From Adiantum capillus-veneris (taxonomy: Eukaryota; Streptophyta; Polypodiopsida; Polypodiales; Pteridaceae): a DNA stretch of 62,000 nt. The stretch is taken from positions 97,860,855 through 97,922,854 of the forward strand of contig CM043943.1 in assembly GCA_014529385.2 (NCBI GenBank), given 5' to 3'. The translations under genes were made by a program, and so were the position numbers. Every line of letters begins with the position of its first letter. Within the stretch, counting starts at the first letter, position 1. Shown here in pieces: positions 24,226 to 34,698 of the stretch. The notes under the pieces are model-generated. The model made no database searches, was not told where the DNA came from, and saw only the letters and a program-made list of their open reading frames with translations.

Positions 24226-24844
24226 CTGCAGCTAGCTCTCGACAGGCATAGAGGTGGAATCAAGTGAGCAGCCGACGTGGAATCCAATGAGCAGTGCTTG
24301 GGCAGCGATCGCATCAGGCTGCGGGCAAGAAGACCACTACCTCAACACTCAAAAATGGCTTGCCACGTGGGCATTGGCATGCAACTGTGGCAAGCTTTCT
24401 TGAAGTAATCTTTCCTAAATTGCAAGCGCGCACATGGTAGTCAGGAGCGAACCCCCGTAGATAAAGAGCTCAAATGCTTCAAATTCCTCCAACTCCCTTT
24501 CCTCTGTTCAGAATCTCTTCAATCGATTGATGCTGCAACCCATGGCTCGTAAATGCTCAAGCCTCTCAAGTTATAAGGAATGTAGCTAACACACCTTTCT
24601 CTATGGTGCCTTTTTCTTAGACGTGGCCATTGAATCCTGCCACGACCCCCAAGATGTCCAACAGCACTACAAAAAGCGGGCCAACAATCAGATTGTCTCC
24701 ATGGCCACTATCTGAGCCGCTCAGCTCAGTGCCATGGAAGCTATTGGCAGTCGACGGCAAGTGCGTCAAGTTATCCATGGCCGCTTGCCAATTCTATTGA
24801 TTGCTAAGCGGGCCCTGAGCCTATGCGTGCACTAAAAAGAGAGT

Positions 24845-24854
24845 GTGTGTGTGT

Positions 24855-24948
<94 letters not shown>

Positions 24949-25155
24949 AAGCCTGCAGTTCCACCTATGCCCTCAGCCAGCTCCCTTTCTCTAACAATGT
25001 TGCGGGCTATACTGGCAGTGTTGCTCAGCCAGGTCGACAGCAAGCAACCTGGAGAGAGAAGTGATCAAGCCTATAGTTTCACCTACGCCGTTAGCCAGCT
25101 CCCTTTCTCTAACAACATTGTGGGTTGTCCTGATGGTGCTGCTCATCATCCTCCT
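24845..25155. repeat. (GT)n(GA)n microsatellite and ~118-bp tandem duplication
   Basis: A (GT)n run (24843-24899) passes into (GA)n to 24945. Directly after it, GATCAAGCCTGCAGTTCCAC...CTCAGCC repeats from about 25063 as GATCAAGCCTATAGTTTCAC...CTCATC, each with CAGCTCCCTTTCTCTAACAA. The open frames here follow the repeats and are not supported as genes. Confidence 0.8.
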
Positions 25156-26001
25156 CTAGTGCCCACTCTCACAAAACCCTAATGCAACGAAGGGTATGGT
25201 CTTCTTCTTCTTCTCCTCCTCCCCTCATGAAATAAGCTCACATACCATTTCCTTCTAGGCTTGCCTATCGATTGCCTTCTCACTTCCACATCCATAGCGA
25301 TCTCCTCTCTGCACTACTCGCTCCATTCCAACACCACCTGACCAGCATCCAGTTGGGGTGCTATTGGAGCCCACGACCAGTCTAGCTCTACTCCTCCATT
25401 TCCCCCACCGGACTTCATCTCTTTCAGTTCATACATTGCAATCATGGGCACTTATACGCCCTTATGCCAATATATCTCCACCACCCACGAGTATCTTTTC
25501 TACCGATCAAAGTGGCACTACCTTGAAAGATGAGTGTCCTGCTAAAACTGCTACAGGTGGTGCACCCATCCACGTCGTCACCCACTCATCTTCCCTTGCC
25601 TTATAAACATAGAGATTCATGCTAAGGTGGATGCTTAAGAAGAAAAAGTCTCCCGTGGCAAGCAACTGAAGGATGACATTATCATGCTCCAAGGTTGCAG
25701 CACCAACTATCTTATGCCGAAAGCCTAGCGCAAGCTTCCATTGTCTGGTTGAAGAGTTGTAGACTTGTAATTATGAGAGAGGACCTGGGATGAAGGCATG
25801 CAGCTGCAAGAGGTCCCGGTGAATTAAGTTTCCATTGTGGAAGTTTCGACCGCTCCATGCATGTTGATCAGTAGTAGGGCTCCAGCACCAACCGGACGTG
25901 CAATCCTGATCCTTTGAAAACATGTGCAGGGCCAATCTACAAGGTAATGATGACGGTGATGCGACGTGCCTCTCTCTCTTAGTAAAAAATAAACTCTCTC
26001 T
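25156..26001. other. Unassigned DNA left of element D
   Basis: No supported gene. Short frames (25358-25606 plus, 25771-26079 minus) show no family motif. Confidence 0.4.
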
Positions 26002-26517
26002 TGTTTGGCGGATGAAGCAATGGTCTCCAGAGAAAGAGTCACATTTTTCAAAGAATCTACATTTTTGCGGAAATCTCATCCTTTTGTAAAAGAGCTTCTC
26101 TAAGCCGAGAACTTGTAAAGAAATTTTTGATTATTTTTTCGAGAGCATTTGTATAGTGGAGATCCATTTAGAAGTTTAGGACTTTTTGGCCGGACAAGCC
26201 ATTTGTAAAGACCTAAACTATAAAGGTCAGTTTTGTAAGTTTGAACATAATCCTCTTTTATCACAAGTTTTGAAGAAGACAGCGTACGTTTGAGAGCTTC
26301 CTCTTGCTCCAACTTGTAATCTTCGCTCTACTGTGGCTACGGTAATCCGAATTCAGATTTGTTTATTGCATTGTGTTCCTCTTACTTTGCTCTTCCATTC
26401 AAGTGTAAGCATTCAAGATTCGATGTAAGTGTTCAACTACGCGTTTGAGACCTTAAATCTCTGTTTTGAGTGTTTAAATGCGTATTTTATGTTGTTTTGA
26501 CCCTAGGAGAGACTTCA
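26002..26517 (+). repeat. Left LTR of element D
   Basis: Near-identical to 54612-55128, with shared landmarks TTTTTCAAGGAATCTAC / TTTTTCAAAGAATCTAC, TAAGCCGAGAACTTG, GTGTTCAACTACGCG and GACCCTAGGAGAGACTTCA. The following sequence has no initiator-Met PBS; TGTTATCAACGG, 12 bases further, is a poor match. Confidence 0.85.
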
Positions 26518-26532
26518 GGGATCAAGCAAGTG

Positions 26533-27477
26533 TTATCAACGGAGGGGAGTGTAAACCAAGGTGTAGTACGACCGTTAGAGCCGATCCTTGAAGGAAGTAT
26601 TTCCGATACTTCTTCAGAGAGATCTTACGAGTATTTCACGGAACACTTGGGACATTTAAACCTGAATGAAAGAGAAAACATGGCAGTAGGACCATCAAAC
26701 CCTTCGGCCACAATGAAGCTATTGTTCATCAAGTATCAATATGACAACAAGTAAGGTGCCAAGATCTACAAAGATGGTATGGACCGCTACTGTGTGAAAA
26801 TAGAAGATAGACCAAGTGAGTTCAAGGACTTAGTGCTAGTGAGCTATAGCGGAGATAGGTACCTAGATGATGAAGGTAGCATGTACTTGGTCGTCCTGAA
26901 TCCTAACATTTTGGACAAGTGGGGATTGATGGGCACGAAAGCCAAAGTAAATGAGGAACCTGAGGAGAAAGCACCAACAATGAGCTTCCCTGATGCGAGG
27001 TTAAGGCGAGAAAATGAAACTTTGAGAGTCAACACAGACAACGTCTATGTGGGGTTATACAAGTATAATAATGGAGAGCAAGATCTCTATTATAGATGCG
27101 AGGAACCCTACGTCGGAGAGTTGACAGAGCGGAAAAGACTTTATATCTTCATGTACACAAAGGGATCAAAAACGAAAATCGTCGCATACGACAAGTATGG
27201 AAGACGATACACAACAATGGATAAAAAGGAATTGGAAGGATATATGTACTTTGGGGGACCACTCCACCAGTGTTATGTCACTCCAAGCCCACAGAGACCA
27301 GCACCTACAAATGTCATGCCAAACCCGATGGCAACAAGTGGAGAGAGAACTCACATTAGGAGAAAGCTGGACTCACTTTTGGGCCTTTCAGTTCTAGAGA
27401 GAGAGTGGCGCTCGACCAATGAGGAAGAGGCTAACGTTACGTTGACAATCGACATTTTGGAGTCAAGCTCTTTTTAA
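26533..27477 (+). pseudogene. Element D 5' ORF, unknown protein
   Basis: One frame from just inside the LTR is broken by a TAA at about 26752, then open from 26779 to 27477 (232 codons). Its N-terminal part contains NLNERENMAVGPSNPS. The main part has a lysine/tyrosine-rich stretch (NVYVGLYKYNNGEQDLYY, KRLYIFMYTKGSKT) and a Pro/Asn-rich end. No zinc knuckle, protease or gag core was recognised. Being first after the LTR it could be a divergent gag N-terminus or an extra ORF1, as in Ogre-like elements. A purine-rich stretch follows the stop. Confidence 0.5.
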
Positions 27478-27716
27478 AAAAAGGGAGGAAATTTTATTTT
27501 GGTTCATCAAATTGCACAATTTCACGCTTTCAAGGCATAAATGCCGTAAGTCGTACTAACTATGTACCGAGGAATTTCAGAACTTCCATTGAAGACTCTA
27601 TCTAGTAATTTGTTCCTGCCCAAATATGACTTTAAGTAGCTCTACTTCCCTCTCAAAACTTCTTCCCTTTTTTATATTTGCGCTAACCTTTCTGTGTATT
27701 CATTCTACTACACAAC

Positions 27717-29037
27717 ATGTCTACTTCTCGAAGGCCTAGCACTACCATCGACTCTGTTAGCATTTTTAACAGTTATACTACAGACCATCAAGCATGGATT
27801 CCATCTCGTATAACTATCAGAAGTTGGGTTCTACTGCAAACTAGGAGGAGGAAGAGGAGGCAATGCAATGATTTCGTGGAGGCTTTCAAGGGTCAAGTTA
27901 AAGAGTTTAAAGTGTGTGCACAAAGCAAGCGGGTGAAAGAGGTCCTCATACAACATGCTTTCCAGCATGCAGACTTAAGGTTGCAAACATCTCCTCGAAG
28001 TTTTCCAAGGCATCGACCCAACTGTAAGTTATTTTAGCATCTCGCTTAGTGCATGATTATTTTGGAATATTAAGTGGTGGATATCATATTTGGTATGTTT
28101 CAGATATTAATCCATCGAATAGGACAGATTGGCAACCAGTTGAGAGTATAGTTGGGATTTTTGATGCTTTTCATGCATTTATTGGTGAGCAAATGTACCG
28201 AGGAAGACAACACAAGGAACTTGCAGATAATGGAATTTTCTTTTATGATATGTCATATGTGGAACCGAGAACTTCCATTGGTTGGGGTCGTGTAGCTCCT
28301 TTGTCACTTCCATCCTTTAACAGCAAGGATTGGTCCCTGCCTACTTCGCAAACTAGTGAAAGCTTCAGGAATAAGTTGTTTCAGGATATACAAAAGTCCC
28401 TCAAGTATTCAATTGCCACAAAAATAGTTCAGCTCACACTATTTATGTCTCTTCAAGTGTTTGCAGATTTTTTCTTTGATGAGCAAATAAGAACTACCGC
28501 AACAATGTTCATTTGCAAGTCTGAGAGCTGTTTGGACTTTTTAGATGATAACTGGGATAGGAAACAATCATAGAACAAAATCTGTATTTTGCAAAAGAAG
28601 TCCATAATTTGCAAGTTCATTATAAGCTCTCAAAATTTCTTAGTATCGTTTTACTATCTTAGATATCATCTTCTTACTGGGCAGCTTATTCCACTCGACC
28701 AAGATACAGAGAACAGCCTCGAGAACAAACCTTTATCAATGGAGCTCTACTTTCGACACAGCCTACTTACTGTGATGGAGACAATGTCAAGCACAACTCT
28801 GGCACAGCTCAGGATAGATCTTACATGTGAAGAACTTCCACTTTTGCCGAAATTGTATGCATTCAGTCTCAACAATAGAAAGGTGCTTACTAAATCAATA
28901 AATTTTGATTGTCTTTAATACACTATGACTGAATCTAACTTTTTCTTCTTTTCAGATTCCAAGGCGCAAGGAGAAAACAACATTGTGCAAGGAGTCCATA
29001 ACAAATACACTTCACTTAATTGCTTCCACCGGAAGCT
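27717..29037 (+). pseudogene. Island F gene 1, unknown spliced protein
   Basis: It starts ATGTCTACTTCTCG. Exon 1 (27717-28023) is basic (RRRKRR). Intron 28024-28103 has GTAAGTTATT at the donor and ATGTTTCAG at the acceptor. Joined in phase 1, the frame runs straight into NPSNRTDWQPVESIVG. Exon 2 is open to a TAG at 28571-28573. The same frame resumes after a TTACTATCTTAG acceptor-like site (LLTGQLIPLDQDTEN...ELPLLPKLYAF). A further donor/acceptor pair (AAAG|GTGCTT, TTTTCAG|ATTCC) leads to a short basic end (PRRKEKTTLCK). I recognise no family. It shows no signal peptide or zinc motif and is globular-looking in the middle. Confidence 0.5.
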
Positions 29038-29218
29038 AGGTCACATACCTTGTGCACGCAAAGAGCTTTGATGCCATGCAAACCATGATGTACTCTTCAA
29101 AATGACTAATGCAGAGATATTTTTTGGCAGTCAAACAATGTTTCAAAAATGTACATTTTCAATGTTTCAAAACTTTACCTATTGTGTTGTTTCTATCAAG
29201 AGTAATTTGCTCCCTTTC

Positions 29219-30123
29219 CTAGCTACTGTCCTCTCCCCCAGTTTGTGCCACTCGTCCCATGTCCTCTCCCCTGGTTTGTGCCACTCGTCCCCTGTCCTCT
29301 CCCCCAGTTTGTGCCACTCGTCCCTTGCCCTCTGCTTCGGTTGCTGCTACCTCTGCCTCTGAGGACACTGGTCTCGGGAATCCTTTCGCGTTGCTCGAAA
29401 TCATGGGCCTCTTCCATGGCTTCCCATGCTTCTTGCACGTGTGAAGCTTCCCGTTGTTCTTGCTCTTGCCGTCGACGTGCAGCCCATTCCTCTACTTCTG
29501 CGGAGTTCGCATAATATTGGTGTATTGCTTCTTGCATATTTCAAACTTCTTCTTGAGTGTGATTGTGTCGTTGCGTCATTTCGTTAATGCGAGCCTCTTC
29601 GAACTCGTCAGCTCTCGCTGCTTCCTCTCTTGTGCGTCTGTTTATCGAGATTATAATATGCTGGATGGCCATTACAGAAAAATGTTGCACATCGTTGTTG
29701 GTGTAGTTATGTAATTGAAGTTCCTGTAGAAGCGTGATACAGACATCTGTTGCTTCATACATACGTTGCAGCAAACAATAAAACAGCAGATTACTTACGT
29801 TCGGTATATCCATCATTTGACTTATGAGCAACACGGCATTCAAACAGGTTCGCCAGCCACGGCTATAGTCATCAGTCTTCATGGGCACGGTTACCCGTTC
29901 GTACTTGACTACATTTCCTAGATCATGTTCTAACAAAAGATGCTCTACACAACATACAAGTTTTTTCGCGGCACTACATACATAACCACTTGAGTCAGCA
30001 ACACATTCCAAAGAGACACTACACTGATTTCCAAATGTACCCAAATTGACCTTACGTTTTTACACGACCGTGAAACACCCTGCTTTGCCTAGAGTTTGCG
30101 TAGTAAACAATCTTAGCTTCCAT
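29219..30123 (-). pseudogene. Island F gene 2, unknown helical protein with RG-repeat tail
   Basis: ATG at 30123 (MEAKIVYYANSRQSR). A one-base shift near 30050 leads into the main frame (LGTFGNQCSVSLECV). The middle is helical, with KKLVCCVEHLLL and KYERVTVPMKTDDY. A TGA at 29541-29543 is followed in frame by an acidic/arginine coiled region (EVEEWAARRRQEQEQRE) and a tail of four GRGxGTSGTN repeats ending at 29219. Such RG/GR repeats are common in nucleic-acid-binding proteins; the function is unknown. The central part could be a very divergent H4-like histone fold, but this is weak. Confidence 0.45.
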
Positions 30124-30440
30124 GTCAAATAACATCAAACTCCAATGATCACTACAAAGACACCATCAAAGATTAGGAGAGATTCGCAATGCAAGATGTT
30201 TTTTACAAGGCAAGAAAATACTCACGATTGATTGTACACAGTGACCAAAAAGCGCGCTAGATCAAAGTTGACTCTACTAAACCAGTTCATCAGACTCAAA
30301 AAGGAAAGTGAGTTGTTCTATAGATAAGGCGATATCAGCGGATCTATTACGTATACTTTCTCTTGAACCTCAGGGGGCAGAAGCGAGACAGCGTGGCTAA
30401 CATGAACAAATGGCAAAGATTAGACTTGAACACCAAGTGA

Positions 30441-30746
30441 GTCAATATCGAGCGAGTGGGGCAGCTATCGAATTCCATAGGCCACTGATTCGCTTGGTAT
30501 TGACCATTGTCTTGGCTGAAATGAAGAACTTGACGACTACCGCAAAGACATGGGTCAATACCGAGCGAGTCAGCGGCGGATTCCAATTCCATAAGCAACT
30601 GACGTGCTTGGTATTGACCCATGTCTTTAAGGTAGTGAACCATTATAAAGAAAAACTTGGCACCTGCCACAGAGACATGGGTCAATACTGAGCGAGTAGT
30701 ACCAAAATTCAATTCCATTAGCCACTGTCTCGCTTGGTATTGACCC
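30441..30746. repeat. Motif cluster I (6 alternating copies)
   Basis: GTCAATAYYGAGCGAG (minus-sense) and TCGCTTGGTATTGACC (plus-sense) alternate at 30441, 30489, 30552, 30604, 30679 and 30729. Adjacent opposite copies can pair as hairpins. The cluster lies about 320 bp upstream of gene 2 (minus) and just after the end of the H3-like gene. Confidence 0.8.
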
Positions 30747-30798
30747 ATGTCTTGGTAGAGACCCATTTAATGACAATAAGAATTAACGAGCATGAGAA

Positions 30799-31831
30799 TT
30801 ACCACAAAGCAACATTGACGACCTCATTTGTTGCGAGCGAGTCGGTGAAATTACGCATGCACATGAATTCTACATTATCGAGGTTGGTAATGCAGGCCTC
30901 CTCTGACCTTGCACGCAGCTGTATGTGCGCATGCAAAGGCGCTGAGCTCAACAAAATTCTCAACTCGTCTTCATTCTCCTCATTGATTTGCTCTAAAATA
31001 ATTGACTCATCCGAAATGTTGGATGGCCCTTCTGATGCAGAGCCTGGCCCTTCCCTTTCTTGAGCTGGCTGCCTCAGGCTCCTCCCTAACAGCCTCAGGC
31101 TCCGGATCATTTTCCTTCAATATTGGTCTCTCCATAGATGCCTTAGGCTCCACCTTGACCTGCTCTTGTTCCTCATCATCCACGATGGGCTGCGAATCCT
31201 CCATGACTTGCTCATTTTGGTGTCTAGCTGGCTCCTCGATAATTGTCTCTGTTTCTTCCATGACTGCCTCGGGGTCCACTCTGGCTTGCTCTTGGCCCTC
31301 TGCAGCTATCTCAACCTGCCCATCTGTGTCGTTTCTCTCGACCCGTGATCGGGTCCTTCTGCTGTTTGTTTCAGTCCTAGACGGCTCTGTCTGTCGTGCA
31401 TGAGGATGGAGAGGGGGGATGTTGAGAATATCCATGGTTCTACTATCCCGGATAGGCACTGGCTGAAGCAGCCCATCGTAGCGGAAACGAAGCCTACGTA
31501 GAGTATCAAAATCCCGCGGCATGATAGTGACCCGGTGTTCATGGGCAGCTAGGATATATCCATCGCTAAAGAATTCCACGAGGTAGTCTTCAGCAATTTC
31601 TTGAAGGCAGAGGAGTGCACTGCTGGCCCATCGCATGCCGACTCTCCACTACTCACAAATCTCCCGCACTATTCGCTGGAAAGGGAGACGCGGAATAGCA
31701 GGTTGAACGTGTCATTCTATCCTGTGCAGCTCTTGCAGTACACCTCTGTGCGCCTCATATCGGTGTCTTCTTGCTTGAGCATTCAAAGATTCACCTGTTG
31801 CCCTCCTAGCGCAGGCCTTTACACGAGGCAT
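30799..31831 (-). pseudogene. Histone H3-like gene with acidic C-terminal extension
   Basis: ATG at 31831. Residues 1-14 read MPRVKACARRATGE and line up with the H3 tail (R2, K4, A7, R8, T11, G12 kept; K9 is R, S10 is A). About 17 tail residues are absent. From HRY (H3 position 39) to position 135 the alignment needs no gap: LPFQRIVREI, SSALLCLQEIAEDYLV and HRVTIMPRD give alpha-N, alpha-1 and loop 2/alpha-3. K79 and K122 are also R. Loop 1 has canonical H3 length, without the extra residues typical of plant CENH3. Two in-frame stops, TGA at H3 position 56 and TAG at position 77, break it. After about codon 119 comes an extension rich in Glu, Pro and Arg (EPEAVREEPEAASS). A frameshift near 31070 continues as another acidic stretch to 30799. 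It has no introns. Confidence 0.85.
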
Positions 31832-31900
31832 CTCTACAAATAAAATAACACCAAAAGACAATTCATTTGTCAGCACAAGGGACTTCAGATTTAAGGGAAG

Positions 31901-32156
31901 GTCGGTACCAAGCGAAAAGATGGATGGGAAAGAGTTGCCTTGCCTTATTCGCTCGGTAGTGACCTCAGAAAATAGTAAAGGTAGACATGACTTATATTTT
32001 CTGAGGTCACTACCGAGCGAATAGGTGCATAGGAAAGAGTTTGCCTTGCCTTATTCCGTCGGTAGTGATTTCAAAAATAGTAATAGCAGATATCACTACC
32101 AAGCGAACAGGTTTGCAACCCCTGCAAAAAAATACCTTATTCGCTGGGTGGTGACC
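31901..32156. repeat. Motif cluster II (6 alternating copies) in the H3-like/gene 4 divergent promoter
   Basis: Copies are at 31901 (-), 31948 (+), 32005 (-), 32053 (+), 32091 (-) and 32140 (+), with the local variant GGTCACTACCGAGCGAAT / TTCGCTCGGTAGTGACC. The change of base in one arm (TAGTGA) is matched in the opposite arm (TCACTA). The first copy is 70 bp upstream of the H3-like ATG; gene 4 starts on the other strand at 32403. Confidence 0.8.
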
Positions 32157-32402
32157 TCAGAAAAGTGTACAAGCAATCTAACAGGTTTTCATCTGCTGAT
32201 ACAAAATAGCAATGTGAAGGAGATCTTAAATCGATGCGGTTCTAAATGTCATGTCATTCCCTCTGATCACCTCCCCTAAGATCGGGGGGATGATACCATT
32301 CATTCTCTCTCCCACGTCCACCTCTCATGAAACCTCATGGCAGTACCACCCCTCACAGACCACTCACTCATAAGCCAGAGCCCAGGCTCTTCTTTTTAGG
32401 CA

Positions 32403-32973
32403 TGTCTGAAAGTCTATTTAAGAAGCAGTTGTTTCAGAACCTCCCTCAGGGTTTTGCAGAACAACTAAAAGAAGCTTAGGATAGTGGCGATGCCTTTCAA
32501 ACGTATACTCCCGCAGCGCCAGCAACACCGCATCCGGGCCCTCCTCATGAGGTCCCCCCTTGGCCCTCCCCTGATGTTACCTTTAATGTTCTCGATCGAC
32601 ACAGCTCGGGAGTGGCTGATGTCAACACGAGTCAATTCTCGAGGTAAGTTGCTGGTAATTCTTTTCTTTCTGCTCCCAATTTCCAAGCTCCTAGTTTGAA
32701 GAGCTTACTTGCTAAATGCTCTGTGGAGGATGCTAGCCTGAAGCTGCAACAAATGCTGATCGTCAGGTAGAAGGTCTCAATCCTTAAAAACTCTCTAGAA
32801 GCAAGAAGGCCTGAAGACATGCAACAATTGCTCGCCGAGAATGGCTCTATGGAGGCAATCATTAATTGGCTTCAGGAAATGAAGGATGAAGTGCTTGAGC
32901 TAGCCAGTAAATATGAGGAAGCCATTAACTTTGCAAACATGCTTTGCGAAGAGATAGCCTGGTGTGAACCCTA
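32403..32973 (+). pseudogene. Island F gene 4, short two-exon coiled-coil protein
   Basis: ATGTCTGAAAGTC (32403) opens MSESLFKKQLFQNLPQGF, then a TAG, then a Pro/Thr-rich stretch (TPAAPATPHPGPPHEVPP) ending at a donor TCGAG|GTAAGTTG (about 32643). Acceptor AGCTCCTAG (about 32695) keeps the frame into SLKSLLAKCSVEDASLKLQQ. A second TAG near 32769 precedes a leucine-heptad region (NSLEARRPEDMQQLLAEN, MKDEVLELASKYEEAINFA). It ends TGCGAAGAGATAGCCTGG... directly before a telomere-type tract. Family unknown. Confidence 0.45.
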
Positions 32974-33003
32974 AACCCTAAACCCCTAAACCCTAAACCC
33001 CCC
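32967..33003. repeat. Interstitial telomere-type repeat (CCCTAAA)n
   Basis: Four to five units of AACCCTAAA, one with an extra C, lie end to end. This is the plant telomere sequence. A single AAACCCTAAA also begins each 215-bp unit that follows. It could mark an old break repair or be part of the island. Confidence 0.85.
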
Positions 33004-33099
33004 GGAAATTAATAGGCCACTCTTTTTAAAGTCTGAAGTGTTTTCTAGCTCAAACCCGGTGTTCAGTTGTAATTTTGTTTCTTTCTTATAAAATCAAAA

Positions 33100-33731
33100 A
33101 GCGTATTGGGCAAAAAAAAACCCTAAATCCGCAACAAGCAGGGGTTACCTTCCCCTTATTTGCTTAGTATTGACCTCTGTACTAGCAGACATCACTTGAC
33201 TTTTCTTTTGGTCAGTACCAAGCGAATAGGGCCCTTCGGACTAGGTGACCTTACCTTATTTGCTTGGTACTAACCAACTACACAAAATACAAGCGCACTG
33301 GACCGAAATCAAAACGCGTATTTGGAAAAAGAAAGCCCTAAATCCGCAACAAGCAGGGGTTTCCTTCCCCTTATTTTCTTAGTATTGACCTCTGTACTAG
33401 CAGACATCACTTAACTTTTCTTTTGGTCAGTACCATGCGAATAGGACCCTTCGGACTTGGTGACCTTACCTTATTTGCTTGGTACTGACCAACTACACAA
33501 AATTAAAGCGCACGAGACCGAAATCAAAAGGTGTATTTGGCAAAAGAAAACTCTTAATCCGCAACAAACAAGGGTTACCTTCCCCTTATTTGATTAGTAT
33601 TGATCTCTGTACTAGCAGACATCACTTAGATTTTCTTTTGGTCAATACCAAGCGAATAGGGCCCTTCGAACTAAGTGACCTTACCTTATTCGCTTGGTAC
33701 TGACCAACTACACAAAATACAAGTGCACAAA
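33100..33731. repeat. Motif cluster III: three 215-bp tandem units
   Basis: The phrase CCCTAAATCCGCAACAAGCA recurs at 33121, 33336 and 33551 (as CTCTTAATCC...), exactly 215 bp apart. Each unit holds three motif copies: plus (TTTGCTTAGTATTGACC), minus (GGTCAGTACCAAGCGAAT) and plus (TTTGCTTGGTACTRACC). The third unit ends at about 33731. No coding potential. Confidence 0.9.
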
Positions 33732-34690
33732 AGGGTAGTAAGTAGCATACCTCTTCACTGTGTGTAGAGTTCCGCATCGCTGAAGCACTGCAGAACAAGA
33801 GTAAGAGAAGGAGGATGCGCGAGAGTAAGAGGTGATGGAGTTTGCTTACCGCGTAGCGTCGATGGGGGTAGAGTTAATTAGAATGATGCGCAGTAGAGGA
33901 CGCGAAAAGAGGCAGAATAGTTGAAACTTGAGATGTTTGGTGGGGGTAATGCCTCAACTTAGAATGCTTACCTCGGGGAGGGTGACAACTTCACTTATGC
34001 GCGAGATTGCGGTTGGTAAATCGTACTGCATGCGAATTTGAGACCATTTAATACTGGTTGTCCTTGAGAGTGTAGCCCACGTGCCTTTTTGAGTGACCGT
34101 TAAGGGTTAGACAGATGCCAATTTCCCTTGCAGTCGCCAGCTCCATCTCCATCTCGCACCTTCTGCCTGGCCAGCTCTCGTGCCTTTGCCTTTTCTGCGC
34201 CCTTCCCCTTGGCCAGCTCTCGTGATCCTGCGTTTAGAGTCAGACGCCGATCGCCCTTGCATTCTCCATCGCCTTTGCATTTTTTGCGCTCTTCCCCTTG
34301 CCCAGCTCTCGTGATTCTGCATTGAGTGACCTCCACTAGGTCTAGTCATTTGCTGCCACGTCGCCATCGCCCCCCTACTGGTTCTTGCAGTCGGTGGCCT
34401 GCGACATCACCATCCAACTCAGCGCCATTGGATATTGCAGAGACAGGTTCTTTCTCCCTGCCTCTCCCCTTCCTCTGTGTTGTTAACTGTGTGCGCACCA
34501 AAGCCACTGTGTTAGGGTAAAAACGCATGCATGGTTGGAAACATGAACTCATTATGTGACCGTATCGCATTCATGGTTGGAATAATTACTCCTTATGTGA
34601 CCGTGCCTGAGTTTGGGCATAGTGAGTGAGTAGGCTATAAATCTATCACTGATAACATAATATGCTCTGTTCTTATCCACCTGCTCCGAA
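33732..34690. other. Non-coding stretch inside island F
   Basis: About 34130-34325 has an imperfect duplication built on CCAGCTCTCGTG, GCGC(C/T)CTTCCCCTTG and TCGCCCTTGCA. Frames through it are low-complexity. No motif copies and no gene are supported. Confidence 0.45.
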
Positions 34691-34698
34691 TACCACAA

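Noticed and set aside
24172-25735. A complete Helitron starting at 24172
   Set aside because: Only a 5'-like terminus is present. No hairpin plus CTRR end and no Rep/helicase sequence were found.
31475-31831. H3-like gene as a centromeric CENH3
   Set aside because: Loop 1 has ordinary H3 length and the tail start resembles canonical H3. The only CENH3-like hints are residues such as MRW and PRD.
30441-33731. Alternating motif clusters as a CRISPR-like array
   Set aside because: Repeats alternate in orientation, spacers are not uniform or unique, and the DNA is plant nuclear.
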